From JABCPE02 sp963520375 (lineage in GTDB: Bacteria; Bacteroidota; Bacteroidia; Flavobacteriales; Weeksellaceae), in contig CAUQQF010000003.1 in the NCBI GenBank assembly GCA_963520375.1, positions 1-64,000 on the forward strand: DNA of 64,000 nucleotides, read 5' to 3'. Shown here one piece after another: positions 53,547 to 62,529 of the stretch. A program made the translations under genes and the position numbers. Each line of letters begins with the position of its first letter. Within the stretch, counting starts at the first letter, position 1. The notes beneath the pieces are model-generated. The model did not search any database. It was not told the DNA's origin and was given only the letters and a program-made list of their open reading frames with translations.

Positions 53547-54338
53547 ATGAAAAAACACATAACATTTGGATTGTTTACTTTGTGTATGTTTATGGGATTT
53601 TCTCAAAGACATGAAATAGGAGTAAAAGGCGGATACTCAATTGTTGGAGGGGATGCTAAAAGTGTGATAAGATCTTTTCCTGATGCAGGAACAAACAGGA
53701 GAGTTCAGCCTACATACATAGGTTTATTTTACAAAAGAAATCTAAACCCAAGACAGGGGATAAGAGTTGAGGGAGCATATAATATTGCTTTCTTTGATAA
53801 CCTTTATGCAGGAGGTGTTAAAATGTCAAATGATATCTTGGAGGCGTCTGCTTTATTTGAATATGCTTTTTTCTCTATCAATGATGAGTTAAAAAAGAAT
53901 CAAACTAAGTTTAGTCCATATGTTTTCGCAGGGCTTTCTGGATTGATGTATGATTCTCCAAACCTTAATACTACTGTAACACAATCAGGTAGTGGATTTT
54001 TGATTTCTACTACATATCCTGGTGAAAATATTCACAAAAAGAAAGTAACTTTAGGTATTCCTTTTGGTTTAGGTCTAAAATACAAATTTGGATATAACTG
54101 GTCTATCTTTGCTGAGGCTATGTTTAGATATACATTTACTGATAATCTTGATTACAGTAATCTTGAAAAGATGAATCATACTATTAGATATAATGTTTCT
54201 CCTGCAAACCGTGCAGCTGCAGAAACTGCTCTACAACAGTATATGGATGGACACAAGGGTAAAGGAAAAGATTGGCTAAACTCTGTTACAATAGGTATTT
54301 CCTACGCATTTGGAAGACCACCTTGTTATTGTAAATAA
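53547..54338 (+). CDS. porG: DUF6089/PorG-like outer membrane barrel protein
   Basis: A 263-residue exported beta-barrel (signal KKHITFGLFTLCMFMGFSQ). Family features are HEIGVKGGYSIVGGDA, PTYIGLFYKRNLNPRQGIRVEGAY, SPYVFAGLSGLMYDS and the ending GISYAFGRPPCYCK. In Porphyromonas gingivalis the DUF6089 protein PorG is an outer-membrane component of the type IX secretion system and sits next to uppS, omp85 and ompH, exactly as here. The ATG at 53547 gives the signal peptide; an upstream TTG is rejected. The porG name rests on family and synteny. Confidence 0.78.
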   Translation: MKKHITFGLFTLCMFMGFSQRHEIGVKGGYSIVGGDAKSVIRSFPDAGTNRRVQPTYIGLFYKRNLNPRQGIRVEGAYNIAFFDNLYAGGVKMSNDILEASALFEYAFFSINDELKKNQTKFSPYVFAGLSGLMYDSPNLNTTVTQSGSGFLISTTYPGENIHKKKVTLGIPFGLGLKYKFGYNWSIFAEAMFRYTFTDNLDYSNLEKMNHTIRYNVSPANRAAAETALQQYMDGHKGKGKDWLNSVTIGISYAFGRPPCYCK

Positions 54339-54345
54339 AAAATAA

Positions 54346-55095
54346 ATGATATCTGTAAAAGAAAAGTTAAATTTTGATAATCTGCCCAAGCATGTTGCCA
54401 TCATTATGGATGGCAACGGCAGGTGGGCAAAATCACAAAATAAAGAAAGAACTTTTGGGCATAAAAATGCCATAAAAGCTGTAAGAGAGGCTATCAGTGC
54501 TTGTAATGAAGTGAGTATTCCTTATCTTACGCTTTATACTTTTTCAACGGAAAACTGGAACAGACCAACGGAGGAAGTAGATACGCTTATGAATCTACTT
54601 TCTTCTACATTGTTACAGGAGGCTGAAGAGATTTTTTCAAAAGGAATTAGAATCCGTGCCATAGGAGATTTAGAAGCACTACCAAAAGATGTAAGAAATC
54701 AGCTCTATAATATCATGGAGCTTACCAAAAATAACACCAAAGGGAATCTTACACTAGCTCTAAGCTATGGATCACAAAAAGAAATACTAAATGCTGTAAA
54801 AGAACTGTGTAAAAAGGTAAAAAATGGAGATATTGATGAAAATGATATTAATGAACATCTTTTTGAGCAGCATTTATATACCAAGGAAATTCCACCAGTA
54901 GATTTACTTATTAGAACAAGTGGAGAAGTTCGGGTTAGTAATTTCCTGCTCTGGCAGATAGCTTATGCAGAGATGCAGTTTATAAATGTTTTATGGCCAG
55001 ACTTTACCAAAGAAACTTTTTTCCAATGTATTTTAGACTATCAAACTAAAGAACGCCGATTCGGTAAAATAAGTGAGCAGTTAGAAAACAAGTAG
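54346..55095 (+). CDS. uppS: Isoprenyl transferase (undecaprenyl pyrophosphate synthase)
   Basis: This 249-residue cis-prenyltransferase makes the C55 lipid carrier for peptidoglycan and surface glycans. The catalytic Asp is in AIIMDGNGRWAKSQ (19-32). YLTLYTFSTENWNRP and the terminal RTSGEVRVSNFLLWQIAYAE carry the substrate-binding residues. It starts 7 bp after the porG-like gene and is followed by bamA after 27 bp. Confidence 0.96.
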   Translation: MISVKEKLNFDNLPKHVAIIMDGNGRWAKSQNKERTFGHKNAIKAVREAISACNEVSIPYLTLYTFSTENWNRPTEEVDTLMNLLSSTLLQEAEEIFSKGIRIRAIGDLEALPKDVRNQLYNIMELTKNNTKGNLTLALSYGSQKEILNAVKELCKKVKNGDIDENDINEHLFEQHLYTKEIPPVDLLIRTSGEVRVSNFLLWQIAYAEMQFINVLWPDFTKETFFQCILDYQTKERRFGKISEQLENK

Positions 55096-55122
55096 TAAAA
55101 GTAGAATTTAAGAAAAAATCAC

Positions 55123-57645
55123 ATGAATTTTAAAATATTGCCAATCATCCTTCTGATGGCATCTGCAACTCAGGTTCAAGGACAGATTACCCAAAAAGAA
55201 AATGCAACACAAATTTCTGAAAAACAAAGTGGAAGTTATACCCTTCAGGGAATCGTTGTAGATGGTGTGAAAAAATACACTCCTGAGCAAATATTAAAAT
55301 TTACAGACCTCTACAAAGGAGAAGTTGTAGAAATACCTGGGCAGAGAATCAGCAATGCAATCAAAAAACTTTGGGATACGAACTCTTTCTCAAAAGTGGA
55401 AGTTTATGTAGAAAGCGTAAATGGAGAACAGGTGGTTCTGAGATTTGCTTTACAGGATTTGAAGGAGCTTAAAGATATTAAATTCACAGGAAAAGGCATA
55501 AAAAAATCCCAAAATGAAAAGTTAATTAAGGAAAACGACCTAAAGCCTGGAACAAAAATTACTGAAAATTTAGTTTCTACACTTCAAAATAAAATCCCTC
55601 AACAATACATTAAAAAAGGATTTGCGGATGCTAAAATCAATATCCAAGAAAAACCAAACGGCGAAGATCCGAATTTGGTAGACTGGACCATTGAAGTTGA
55701 TAAAGGGAAAAAAGTAAAAATAGAAAGTATCAACTTTGAAGGAAATGAAAATATTTCTTCTAAAAAGCTTAGAAAAAAAGGATTTAAAAATACTAAACAA
55801 AAAAGATTTTTCGCTGGTATTCTTAAACCATCTAAACTCATAAAAGAAAAATACGAGGAAGACAAACATAATTTGATAAGCTACTACAATTCACTCGGTT
55901 ACAGAGATGCTAAAATCATTTCTGATACTATAACGAGAAGTGATAAAGGTTTTGATATCAAAGTAAAATTAGAAGAAGGTAAAAAATACTATATCGGAAA
56001 TATAGAATTCTACGGAAATACTGTTTTCTCCACAGAAACACTACAAAGACTGTTGGGATACAAAAAAGGAGACATCTATGATGCTGTAGGATTTAACAAA
56101 AAAGTGGGAGAAGACGGCGGTAAGGATGATGATTCTGATTTGAAATCATTATACATGAATAGTGGTTATCTTTTCTCTAACATTACTCCGATAGAAAAGT
56201 CTGTAGAGGGAGATTCTATCAACTTAGAAATCCGTATCACAGAGGGTGAAAGAGCCACTTGGAACAAAGTTACTTGGTCTGGAAACACTACTACCCATGA
56301 CCATGTTATCCTTCGTGCATTGAGAACACGCCCTGGGAAACTTTTCTCTAAGAGTGACATCAAAAGAACTTATTTTGATTTAGCAGGGATGCAGTTCTTT
56401 GACCCTCAAAAAATCGGACAAGAGATAAAACCAAATCCACAGGATAACACAGTGGATATCCATTGGACATTAGAGGAAAAAGGGTCTTCACAAATCCAGC
56501 TTCAGGCAGGGTATGGTGGAAACACTTTCATCGGTACATTAGGGCTTACTTTCAACAACTTCTCTTTGAGAAAATTCTTGAAGTTTAACAAATTAATTCC
56601 TCAAGGGGACGGACAAACACTTTCTCTACAAGCGCAGGCTGGGCAGTATTTCCAGACTTATAGTGCATCATTTGTAGAACCATGGCTTTTCGGAAAGAGA
56701 CCTACTGCTTTGTCTGTGAGTTTCAGCCACTCTCGTGTGAAATATTCTGATTATTATGGTACCCCTATGAAGTTAAACATTTTATCAGCATCTGTTGGGC
56801 TTAATAAACTTCTAGAATGGCCAGATAACTATTTTTCACTTTACACAGGACTTTCTTACCAGAGATATAGTTTTAATAATTATACATTCTATTTTGGGGA
56901 AGAAACTCTGACGCATGGTACGGCGAACAACTTTGCATTTAATGTAAGTTTGAGCAGAAACTCAGCTGGATATGACCCTATATTCCCTACTACGGGTTCT
57001 AATATAGAGTTGTCAGCTAAATTCACTCCACCTTATTCATCATTTGGTAATAAGGATTATTCCACTATGTCTACTGCTGATAAATACAGATGGATGGAAT
57101 ACTACAAGATAAAATTCAAAGCTGATGCTTATAATGAAGTTCTGGGTAAATTGGTTCTTAGAACTAGTGCAGAGATGGGATTCCTTCATGGGTATAATAA
57201 GCAGCTGGGAGCACCTCCTTTTGAGCGTTTCTACATGGGGGGAACAGGTCTATACAGCGGTAGATATGACGGTAGAGAGCTTATCCCGCTTCGTGGATAT
57301 GATGACCCATCTACATCAGGTGGAACATCTACGGATGTAACTCCTACTGGTGGTGGTATTTTGTACAACAGATTTGCTCTTGAGCTGAGATACCCTATTT
57401 CTATGAACCAAACAGCAAAAATCTACGGATTGGCTTTTGCTGAAGGAGGTAACACATGGAAAGGATTTAACACTTATAATCCATTCAAATTACAAAGATC
57501 TGTGGGTGTAGGTGTGAGAATCTATATGGGAGCATTTGGGCTTATCGGATTTGATTTTGCTTATGGAATTGATAAACTGCCTTATTCTACATCTAATACT
57601 CCATCAGGATGGCAGACTCACTTCTTGATGAATCAATCACTATAA
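55123..57645 (+). CDS. bamA: Outer membrane protein assembly factor BamA
   Basis: An 840-residue Omp85 protein that inserts barrel proteins into the outer membrane. The signal peptide is at 1-21 and POTRA repeats occupy about 40-450 (YTLQGIVVDGVKKYTPEQIL, KVKIESINFEGNENISSKKLRK, YYIGNIEFYGNTVFSTETLQRLLGY). A 16-strand barrel follows, with PFERFYMGGTGLYSGRYDGRELIPLRGYDD as the VRGF-like motif near 695-725. The C-terminus ends in a strand without a terminal Phe (SL). The only BamA in the window. Confidence 0.96.
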   Translation: MNFKILPIILLMASATQVQGQITQKENATQISEKQSGSYTLQGIVVDGVKKYTPEQILKFTDLYKGEVVEIPGQRISNAIKKLWDTNSFSKVEVYVESVNGEQVVLRFALQDLKELKDIKFTGKGIKKSQNEKLIKENDLKPGTKITENLVSTLQNKIPQQYIKKGFADAKINIQEKPNGEDPNLVDWTIEVDKGKKVKIESINFEGNENISSKKLRKKGFKNTKQKRFFAGILKPSKLIKEKYEEDKHNLISYYNSLGYRDAKIISDTITRSDKGFDIKVKLEEGKKYYIGNIEFYGNTVFSTETLQRLLGYKKGDIYDAVGFNKKVGEDGGKDDDSDLKSLYMNSGYLFSNITPIEKSVEGDSINLEIRITEGERATWNKVTWSGNTTTHDHVILRALRTRPGKLFSKSDIKRTYFDLAGMQFFDPQKIGQEIKPNPQDNTVDIHWTLEEKGSSQIQLQAGYGGNTFIGTLGLTFNNFSLRKFLKFNKLIPQGDGQTLSLQAQAGQYFQTYSASFVEPWLFGKRPTALSVSFSHSRVKYSDYYGTPMKLNILSASVGLNKLLEWPDNYFSLYTGLSYQRYSFNNYTFYFGEETLTHGTANNFAFNVSLSRNSAGYDPIFPTTGSNIELSAKFTPPYSSFGNKDYSTMSTADKYRWMEYYKIKFKADAYNEVLGKLVLRTSAEMGFLHGYNKQLGAPPFERFYMGGTGLYSGRYDGRELIPLRGYDDPSTSGGTSTDVTPTGGGILYNRFALELRYPISMNQTAKIYGLAFAEGGNTWKGFNTYNPFKLQRSVGVGVRIYMGAFGLIGFDFAYGIDKLPYSTSNTPSGWQTHFLMNQSL

Positions 57646-57656
57646 AAGATTTAAAA

Positions 57657-58244
57657 ATGAGAAAATACGCATTATTTTTAGGAATAATTTTCATGTTTGG
57701 GGGATTTGTAGTATCTTCGGCACAGAAAATTGGTGTGGTAGATTCTGATTTTATCTTGAAAAGTCTTCCCGAATACAAGGAAGCTGATGAAAGATTTAAC
57801 AAACAGATAAAGTATTGGCAGATGCAGTTGGATTCTTTGCAGTCAAACTACAACAAAAAGAAAGAACTCTTTGATAATGAAAGAATCCTTTTAGTAGGAG
57901 AACAGCTGAAAACAAGGGAAAAAGAAGTGGCTGATTTGGAGAAAAAAGTGCAGGCTCATTTGAAAGAAAAATTCACTGCACAGGGAGAAATCAACACATT
58001 CAGAGCCAAAGTAGTTCAGCCTTTCCAAGAAAAAGTATGGAATGCCATCAGAACTATTGCCGAAAAAAATGATTTAGGCATAATTCTTGATAGAAGTTCT
58101 GACAGCAGTGTACTATTCACTGATAAAAGGTATGACTACACCAAGATGGTGCTGGATCTCCTGATGAGGGACAACCCAAAAGATGGAGAAAAGGATAAAG
58201 AAAATAAAAAGGAAAAAAATAATTCCAAGAAAAATAAAAAATAA
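57657..58244 (+). CDS. OmpH/Skp family periplasmic chaperone, long form
   Basis: A 195-residue exported coiled-coil protein. The signal peptide KYALFLGIIFMFGGFVVSSA is followed by the Skp core KIGVVDSDFILKSLPEYKEADERFNKQI and tentacle-like helices (about 45-110). A Lys-rich tail (DGEKDKENKKEKNNSKKNKK) of about 25 residues is unusual compared with its neighbour. It should hold outer-membrane proteins on the way to BamA. The ATG at 57657 lies 11 bp after bamA; an upstream in-frame start overlapping bamA is rejected. Confidence 0.88.
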   Translation: MRKYALFLGIIFMFGGFVVSSAQKIGVVDSDFILKSLPEYKEADERFNKQIKYWQMQLDSLQSNYNKKKELFDNERILLVGEQLKTREKEVADLEKKVQAHLKEKFTAQGEINTFRAKVVQPFQEKVWNAIRTIAEKNDLGIILDRSSDSSVLFTDKRYDYTKMVLDLLMRDNPKDGEKDKENKKEKNNSKKNKK

Positions 58245-58268
58245 GAATATTAAATTTAATCAAAAGTT

Positions 58269-58772
58269 ATGAAAAAATCAGGTTTATTATTTGCATTCGC
58301 AATGTTTTTAATGTCTTTCGGAACAGTTAGCGCTCAGAAACTAGCAACTCTAGATGTTGCAGAAATCTTGAACCTAATGCCAGAGAAGAAAAAAGCTGAC
58401 CAACAACTAGAAGCTTTCAGCAAAACTAAACAAGCTGAAATCGAAAAGCAAATGACTGCTGCTGAAGCTAAATTCAAAAAATACCAAGAAGAAGCTCCTA
58501 AACAATCTCAAAAAGTAAACGAAGAAAGAAACCAAGAATTGCAAAAATTACAACAAAATATTCAGCAAATGACTCAAGTAGCTCAGCAAGACTTAGCTAA
58601 AAGACAAAACGAGGCATATGCACCAATCGAAAAGAAAGTGAATGATGCTGTAGCAAAAGTAGCAAAAGCTAATGGATGGGATTTTGTATTCGATACTAAT
58701 ACTGTTGGACTTATCTACAGAGGCGGGGCAGATGCTACTGCAGCAGTAAAAAAAGAATTAGGACTTAAATAA
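58269..58772 (+). CDS. OmpH/Skp family periplasmic chaperone
   Basis: A 167-residue exported chaperone with signal KKSGLLFAFAMFLMSFGTVSAQ. The core KLATLDVAEILNLMPEKKKADQQ and a long Gln/Lys/Glu-rich coiled coil (about 45-115) follow. The protein ends in the family motif WDFVFDTNTVGLIYRGG. It is tandem with the long-form copy, 24 bp apart, as is common behind bamA in Bacteroidota. The last gene of the porG-uppS-bamA-ompH operon. Confidence 0.92.
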   Translation: MKKSGLLFAFAMFLMSFGTVSAQKLATLDVAEILNLMPEKKKADQQLEAFSKTKQAEIEKQMTAAEAKFKKYQEEAPKQSQKVNEERNQELQKLQQNIQQMTQVAQQDLAKRQNEAYAPIEKKVNDAVAKVAKANGWDFVFDTNTVGLIYRGGADATAAVKKELGLK

Positions 58773-58794
58773 TTTTTCTTAATAATTAAGACAC

Positions 58795-58828
58795 AAAACC
58801 ACTCAATATTGAGTGGTTTTTTTTAAAT
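58795..58828 (+). terminator. Intrinsic terminator of the bamA operon
   Basis: AAAACCACTCA and TGAGTGGTTTT form a perfect 11-bp stem with an ATAT loop, followed by a T run. Confidence 0.88.
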
Positions 58829-58849
58829 TTGACATTTAAATACTTTACA

Positions 58850-59320
58850 ATGGAACTATTTTCAAAAGCAAAAATCAGATTTACAGACTGTGACCCTATG
58901 GGGCATCTTAACAATTCTAGATACATAGACTACATGCTCAATGCCCGAGAAGACCACATGGCAGAGCATTATGAATTCACCCACGAAGAATACGCCCACA
59001 AAACAGGCTGTGTATGGGTAGTTATACAAAACGAAATAGCCTATCTGAAAGAAGTAAAATACAACAAAGAAGTGATTATTTCCAGCAAACTGATAGAGCT
59101 AAGTGACAGAACCTGCAAAATAGAACTTCTCATGAAAGACCTAGACACCGAGAAAATATACGCTGTGCTTTGGTGTACTTTTATTCATTTTAATTTAAAA
59201 TCCAGAAAATCAGAAGTAATGGGCGAGGATATCATTCAAGCAAACCAAAAATTTTTGACCAAAGTAGAACAGTCTGATTTTCAGTCAAGAGCTAATTATC
59301 TAAGAACTCTAAATAAATAA
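58850..59320 (+). CDS. Acyl-CoA thioesterase (hotdog fold, 4HBT-like)
   Basis: A 156-residue single hotdog-domain protein. The 4HBT-type signature IRFTDCDPMGHLNNSRYIDYM (9-29) includes the catalytic Asp. A -7 element TAAATTTG (58824-58831) lies ahead of the ATG at 58850, chosen over an upstream in-frame ATG-less start because MELFSKAKIRF fits the family. It is probably a cytosolic acyl-CoA hydrolase. It is 3 bp from rfbD, so the two likely share a transcript, though a functional link is not obvious. Confidence 0.85.
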   Translation: MELFSKAKIRFTDCDPMGHLNNSRYIDYMLNAREDHMAEHYEFTHEEYAHKTGCVWVVIQNEIAYLKEVKYNKEVIISSKLIELSDRTCKIELLMKDLDTEKIYAVLWCTFIHFNLKSRKSEVMGEDIIQANQKFLTKVEQSDFQSRANYLRTLNK

Positions 59321-59323
59321 TTC

Positions 59324-60187
59324 ATGAAAAAAATTCTTGTAATCGGTGGAAATGGACAGCTCGGAAACTGTTTGAACAAAATAGCTTCTGACCATTCTTT
59401 GGAATATGAATTCTGTTTCACAGATTATGATACTTTGGATATCACGGATAAAAACCAAGTTGATAGTTATTTCTCTGATTATCAGCCTGATTTCTGTATC
59501 AATGCTTCTGCATACACAGCCGTAGATTTGGCTGAACAGGAAAAAGAAAAGGCTTTCGCGGTCAATGCCGAAGGCGTGGGATACCTTGCTGAAGCTTGTG
59601 CGGAACTTAACATTGATTTAATCCATGTTTCCACAGATTATGTATTTGATGGCGAGACTGACCTTCCCTACACGGAAGATGATTTTACCAATCCTCTCGG
59701 GGTTTATGGCGCTTCCAAATTAGAGGGCGAAAACCTTGCTTTGGAAAAAAATCCGAAAACCATCATCATCAGAACATCTTGGCTTTATTCTGAGTTTAAT
59801 AAAAATTTCGTAAAAACGATGCTCAATTTATTCAGCACCAAAGATGAACTGAATGTGGTAGCTGACCAATTCGGACAGCCAACTAATGCCAATGACCTTG
59901 CCAAGGTGATTATGAAAATCATCCGAACGGAAGAAAAGGAATACGGAATTTTCCATTTTTCTAACTATCCTGAGACTACTTGGTTTGATTTTGCACAAAA
60001 AATCGCAGAAATATCCGAAAGTAAAATCAAAATCAATCCCATCACCACAGATCAATACCCTACTCCTGCAAAACGCCCTATGCGAAGCACAATGTGTCTG
60101 GACAAAATAGAAAACAGCTACAACATAGAGCCTAGATACTGGGAAAATAGTCTGGAAGAGTGCATGGAAACTTTATTAGAAAAATAA
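59324..60187 (+). CDS. rfbD: dTDP-4-dehydrorhamnose reductase
   Basis: A 287-residue SDR-type enzyme giving dTDP-L-rhamnose in the last step. The N-terminal GGNGQLG NAD(P)-loop, NASAYTAVDLAE, STDYVFDG and the YGASKLEGE active-site Tyr-xxx-Lys are intact. The rfbA, rfbB and rfbC genes are absent from the window, so this is an isolated member of the rhamnose pathway. Rhamnose would serve the polysaccharide at the other end of the window or elsewhere. Confidence 0.92.
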   Translation: MKKILVIGGNGQLGNCLNKIASDHSLEYEFCFTDYDTLDITDKNQVDSYFSDYQPDFCINASAYTAVDLAEQEKEKAFAVNAEGVGYLAEACAELNIDLIHVSTDYVFDGETDLPYTEDDFTNPLGVYGASKLEGENLALEKNPKTIIIRTSWLYSEFNKNFVKTMLNLFSTKDELNVVADQFGQPTNANDLAKVIMKIIRTEEKEYGIFHFSNYPETTWFDFAQKIAEISESKIKINPITTDQYPTPAKRPMRSTMCLDKIENSYNIEPRYWENSLEECMETLLEK

Positions 60188-60191
60188 AAAT

Positions 60192-60911
60192 ATGAATATA
60201 CATTTCATTCAACATGAGACTTTTGAAACGGCGGGAGCTTATTTAGACTGGGCGGAAAAGAGAAAATACAATATTTCTTTTTCAAAAGTTTTTGAAGGCG
60301 ATAAACTTCCTGACTCCGCCGAAAGCATCGATATGCTCATCGTACTAGGCGGCCCACAATCTCCTGCTACCAGCATGGAAGAGTATCCATATTTTGATGC
60401 AAAGGCAGAAATCAACCTTATCAAAAAATGTATCGATGCAGGGAAAGCTGTCGTAGGAATATGCCTTGGCTCTCAGCTGATTGGAGAAAGTTTAGGATTT
60501 AAATTCGGGCATAGTCCAGAAAAGGAAATAGGAAATTTTGCTATTGAACTTACAGAACAGGGACTTCAAGATGAAAAAATCAATCATTTTGGGAAAACTT
60601 TGGTCGTGGGACACTGGCACAACGATATGCCAGGGCTGGAAAATGATAAACAGATCCTTGCATTCAGCAAAGGCTGTCCAAGACAAATCGTGAAATATTC
60701 TGATATTGTCTATGGTTTCCAGTGCCATATGGAACTGACGAAAGAAGTTGTTAAAAAACTAGTTGAGAGCGAAAAAGACTTATTAAACCTCAGCCAAATT
60801 CATCCTTTTGTGCAGTCGCCAGAAGAAATCCTTGATTTTGATTATTCTGAAATGAATGAAAAACTGCATATTTTCTTAGATAAATTGACCCAAGATTATT
60901 TACAAAAATAA
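60192..60911 (+). CDS. Class I glutamine amidotransferase family protein
   Basis: A 239-residue protein with the triad Cys in VVGICLGSQLIGE (about 83-95) and His/Glu in YGFQCHMELT (about 175-184). The HWHNDMPGL segment is typical of the GMP-synthase-like amidotransferase group (GATase1_GMP_synthase-like). No synthetase domain or partner gene is adjacent, so the acceptor is unknown. It follows rfbD by 4 bp. Confidence 0.85.
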   Translation: MNIHFIQHETFETAGAYLDWAEKRKYNISFSKVFEGDKLPDSAESIDMLIVLGGPQSPATSMEEYPYFDAKAEINLIKKCIDAGKAVVGICLGSQLIGESLGFKFGHSPEKEIGNFAIELTEQGLQDEKINHFGKTLVVGHWHNDMPGLENDKQILAFSKGCPRQIVKYSDIVYGFQCHMELTKEVVKKLVESEKDLLNLSQIHPFVQSPEEILDFDYSEMNEKLHIFLDKLTQDYLQK

Positions 60912-60944
60912 AAATCATTAATCTTTCCAAAATTTAGTTTTGCC

Positions 60945-62477
60945 ATGCTAGTCAAAGTTTTTGGTAGTGCCATACATGGTGTTTCTGCCCAGACCATCAC
61001 GATAGAAGTAAATGTAGACCAAGGAGTGGGCTATCATCTCGTGGGGCTTCCTGACAATGCCATCAAGGAAAGCAGCCACCGTATTTCGGCAGCCTTGAAA
61101 AATGTAGGACACAAGCTCCCTGGCAAGAAAATCACCATCAACATGGCGCCTGCTGACCTCCGCAAAGAAGGTTCTGCGTATGACCTGAGCATCGCGATAG
61201 GGATTTTGGCAGCTTCGGATAAAATTCTTGCCGAAAATTTAGACCAATACATCATCATGGGGGAACTCTCCCTCGATGGCGGATTACAACCGATAAAGGG
61301 CGTTTTGCCGATTGCGATAAAAGCGCGAGAGGAAGGCTTTAAAGGAATTATTTTACCTAAACAAAATACCCAAGAGGCCGCAATAGTGAATAATCTAGAT
61401 GTTTACGGTGTGGAAAACATCAAAGAGGTTATTGACTTTTTCAATGGAGAAAGAGATTTGGAAAAAACCGAAATAGACACTCGCAAGGAATTTCAGAATA
61501 AAATCAATGAATTTCCTTATGATTTTTCGGAAGTAAAAGGACAAGAAACCGCTAAAAGAGCCATGGAAGTGGCAGCAGCTGGTGGGCATAACATCATTCT
61601 GGTAGGCCCTCCTGGCAGCGGAAAAACCATGCTCGCCAAGAGAGTTCCCAGCATCCTACCTCCACTCACGATGAAAGAAGCTCTGGAAACCACTAAAATC
61701 CACTCCGTAGCAGGAAAAATGGGCAGCAACACTTCGTTGATGACCGTTCGCCCGTTCCGTTCACCTCATCACACCATTTCTGATGTTGCTTTGGTAGGTG
61801 GCGGCACCTATCCTCTGCCTGGTGAAATTTCCCTTGCGCACAATGGAGTTCTTTTCCTCGATGAGCTTCCTGAGTTTAAAAGAGCTGTTTTGGAAGTAAT
61901 GCGACAGCCTTTGGAAGACCGCGAGGTAACGATTTCCAGAGCGAGATTTTCGGTGAATTATCCATCGAGTTTTATGCTGGTGGCAAGTATGAACCCAAGT
62001 CCTTCGGGCTACTTCCCTGACGACCCAAATAACACCTCTTCCCAGACCGAAATGCAGAGATATATGAACAAGTTATCTGGGCCGCTTTTGGACAGAATAG
62101 ACATTCATATAGAGGTACAAAAAGTAGAGTTTGAGCAACTTGCAGAAAAAAGAAAAGGCGAAAGCAGTATAGAAATACGAAACCGCGTGCTGAAAGCCAG
62201 AGAGATACAAGCCAAACGATATAAAGAACTGGATATCAACTACAATGCCCAAATGGGACCTAAAGAAATAGAAAAGTACTGCGATCTAGACAGCACCTGC
62301 CAGCAGCTGATAAAAAACGCCATGGAAAAACTAAATCTCTCTGCTCGTGCCTACGACAGAATCCTAAAAGTAGCCCGAACCATAGCAGATTTAGATGATT
62401 CTGAAAACATCAGTCCTGCCCATATCTCCGAAGCCATACAATACCGAAGTTTGGATAGGGATTTTTGGAGGGCGTAA
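60945..62477 (+). CDS. comM: YifB/ComM-family Mg-chelatase-like AAA ATPase
   Basis: A 510-residue protein. An N-terminal Lon-like domain (residues 1-170, VFGSAIHGVSAQTITIEVNVDQGVGYH) is followed by the AAA+ chelatase-like module: Walker A GPPGSGKTMLAKR near 220-232, Walker B LFLDELPEF near 303, and RSPHHTISDVALVGGG. ComM proteins promote branch migration of incoming DNA in natural transformation. comEC in the same window fits a competent host. The ATG is 33 bp after the amidotransferase gene. Confidence 0.92.
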   Translation: MLVKVFGSAIHGVSAQTITIEVNVDQGVGYHLVGLPDNAIKESSHRISAALKNVGHKLPGKKITINMAPADLRKEGSAYDLSIAIGILAASDKILAENLDQYIIMGELSLDGGLQPIKGVLPIAIKAREEGFKGIILPKQNTQEAAIVNNLDVYGVENIKEVIDFFNGERDLEKTEIDTRKEFQNKINEFPYDFSEVKGQETAKRAMEVAAAGGHNIILVGPPGSGKTMLAKRVPSILPPLTMKEALETTKIHSVAGKMGSNTSLMTVRPFRSPHHTISDVALVGGGTYPLPGEISLAHNGVLFLDELPEFKRAVLEVMRQPLEDREVTISRARFSVNYPSSFMLVASMNPSPSGYFPDDPNNTSSQTEMQRYMNKLSGPLLDRIDIHIEVQKVEFEQLAEKRKGESSIEIRNRVLKAREIQAKRYKELDINYNAQMGPKEIEKYCDLDSTCQQLIKNAMEKLNLSARAYDRILKVARTIADLDDSENISPAHISEAIQYRSLDRDFWRA

Positions 62478-62484
62478 AAAACGC

Positions 62485-62515
62485 AAAACCACCTAAAAAG
62501 GTGGTTTTATTCTTT
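62485..62515 (+). terminator. Intrinsic terminator after comM
   Basis: AAAACCACCT and AGGTGGTTTT form a perfect 10-bp stem with an AAAA loop, followed by ATTCTTTT. It stands between comM and the convergent hypothetical gene and may act in both directions. Confidence 0.85.
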
Positions 62516-62529
62516 TGAAATTATTAATC

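Noticed and set aside
60935..60942. TAGTTTTG as a comM promoter -7 element
   Set aside because: It ends 2 bp ahead of the ATG, so transcription would start inside the gene.
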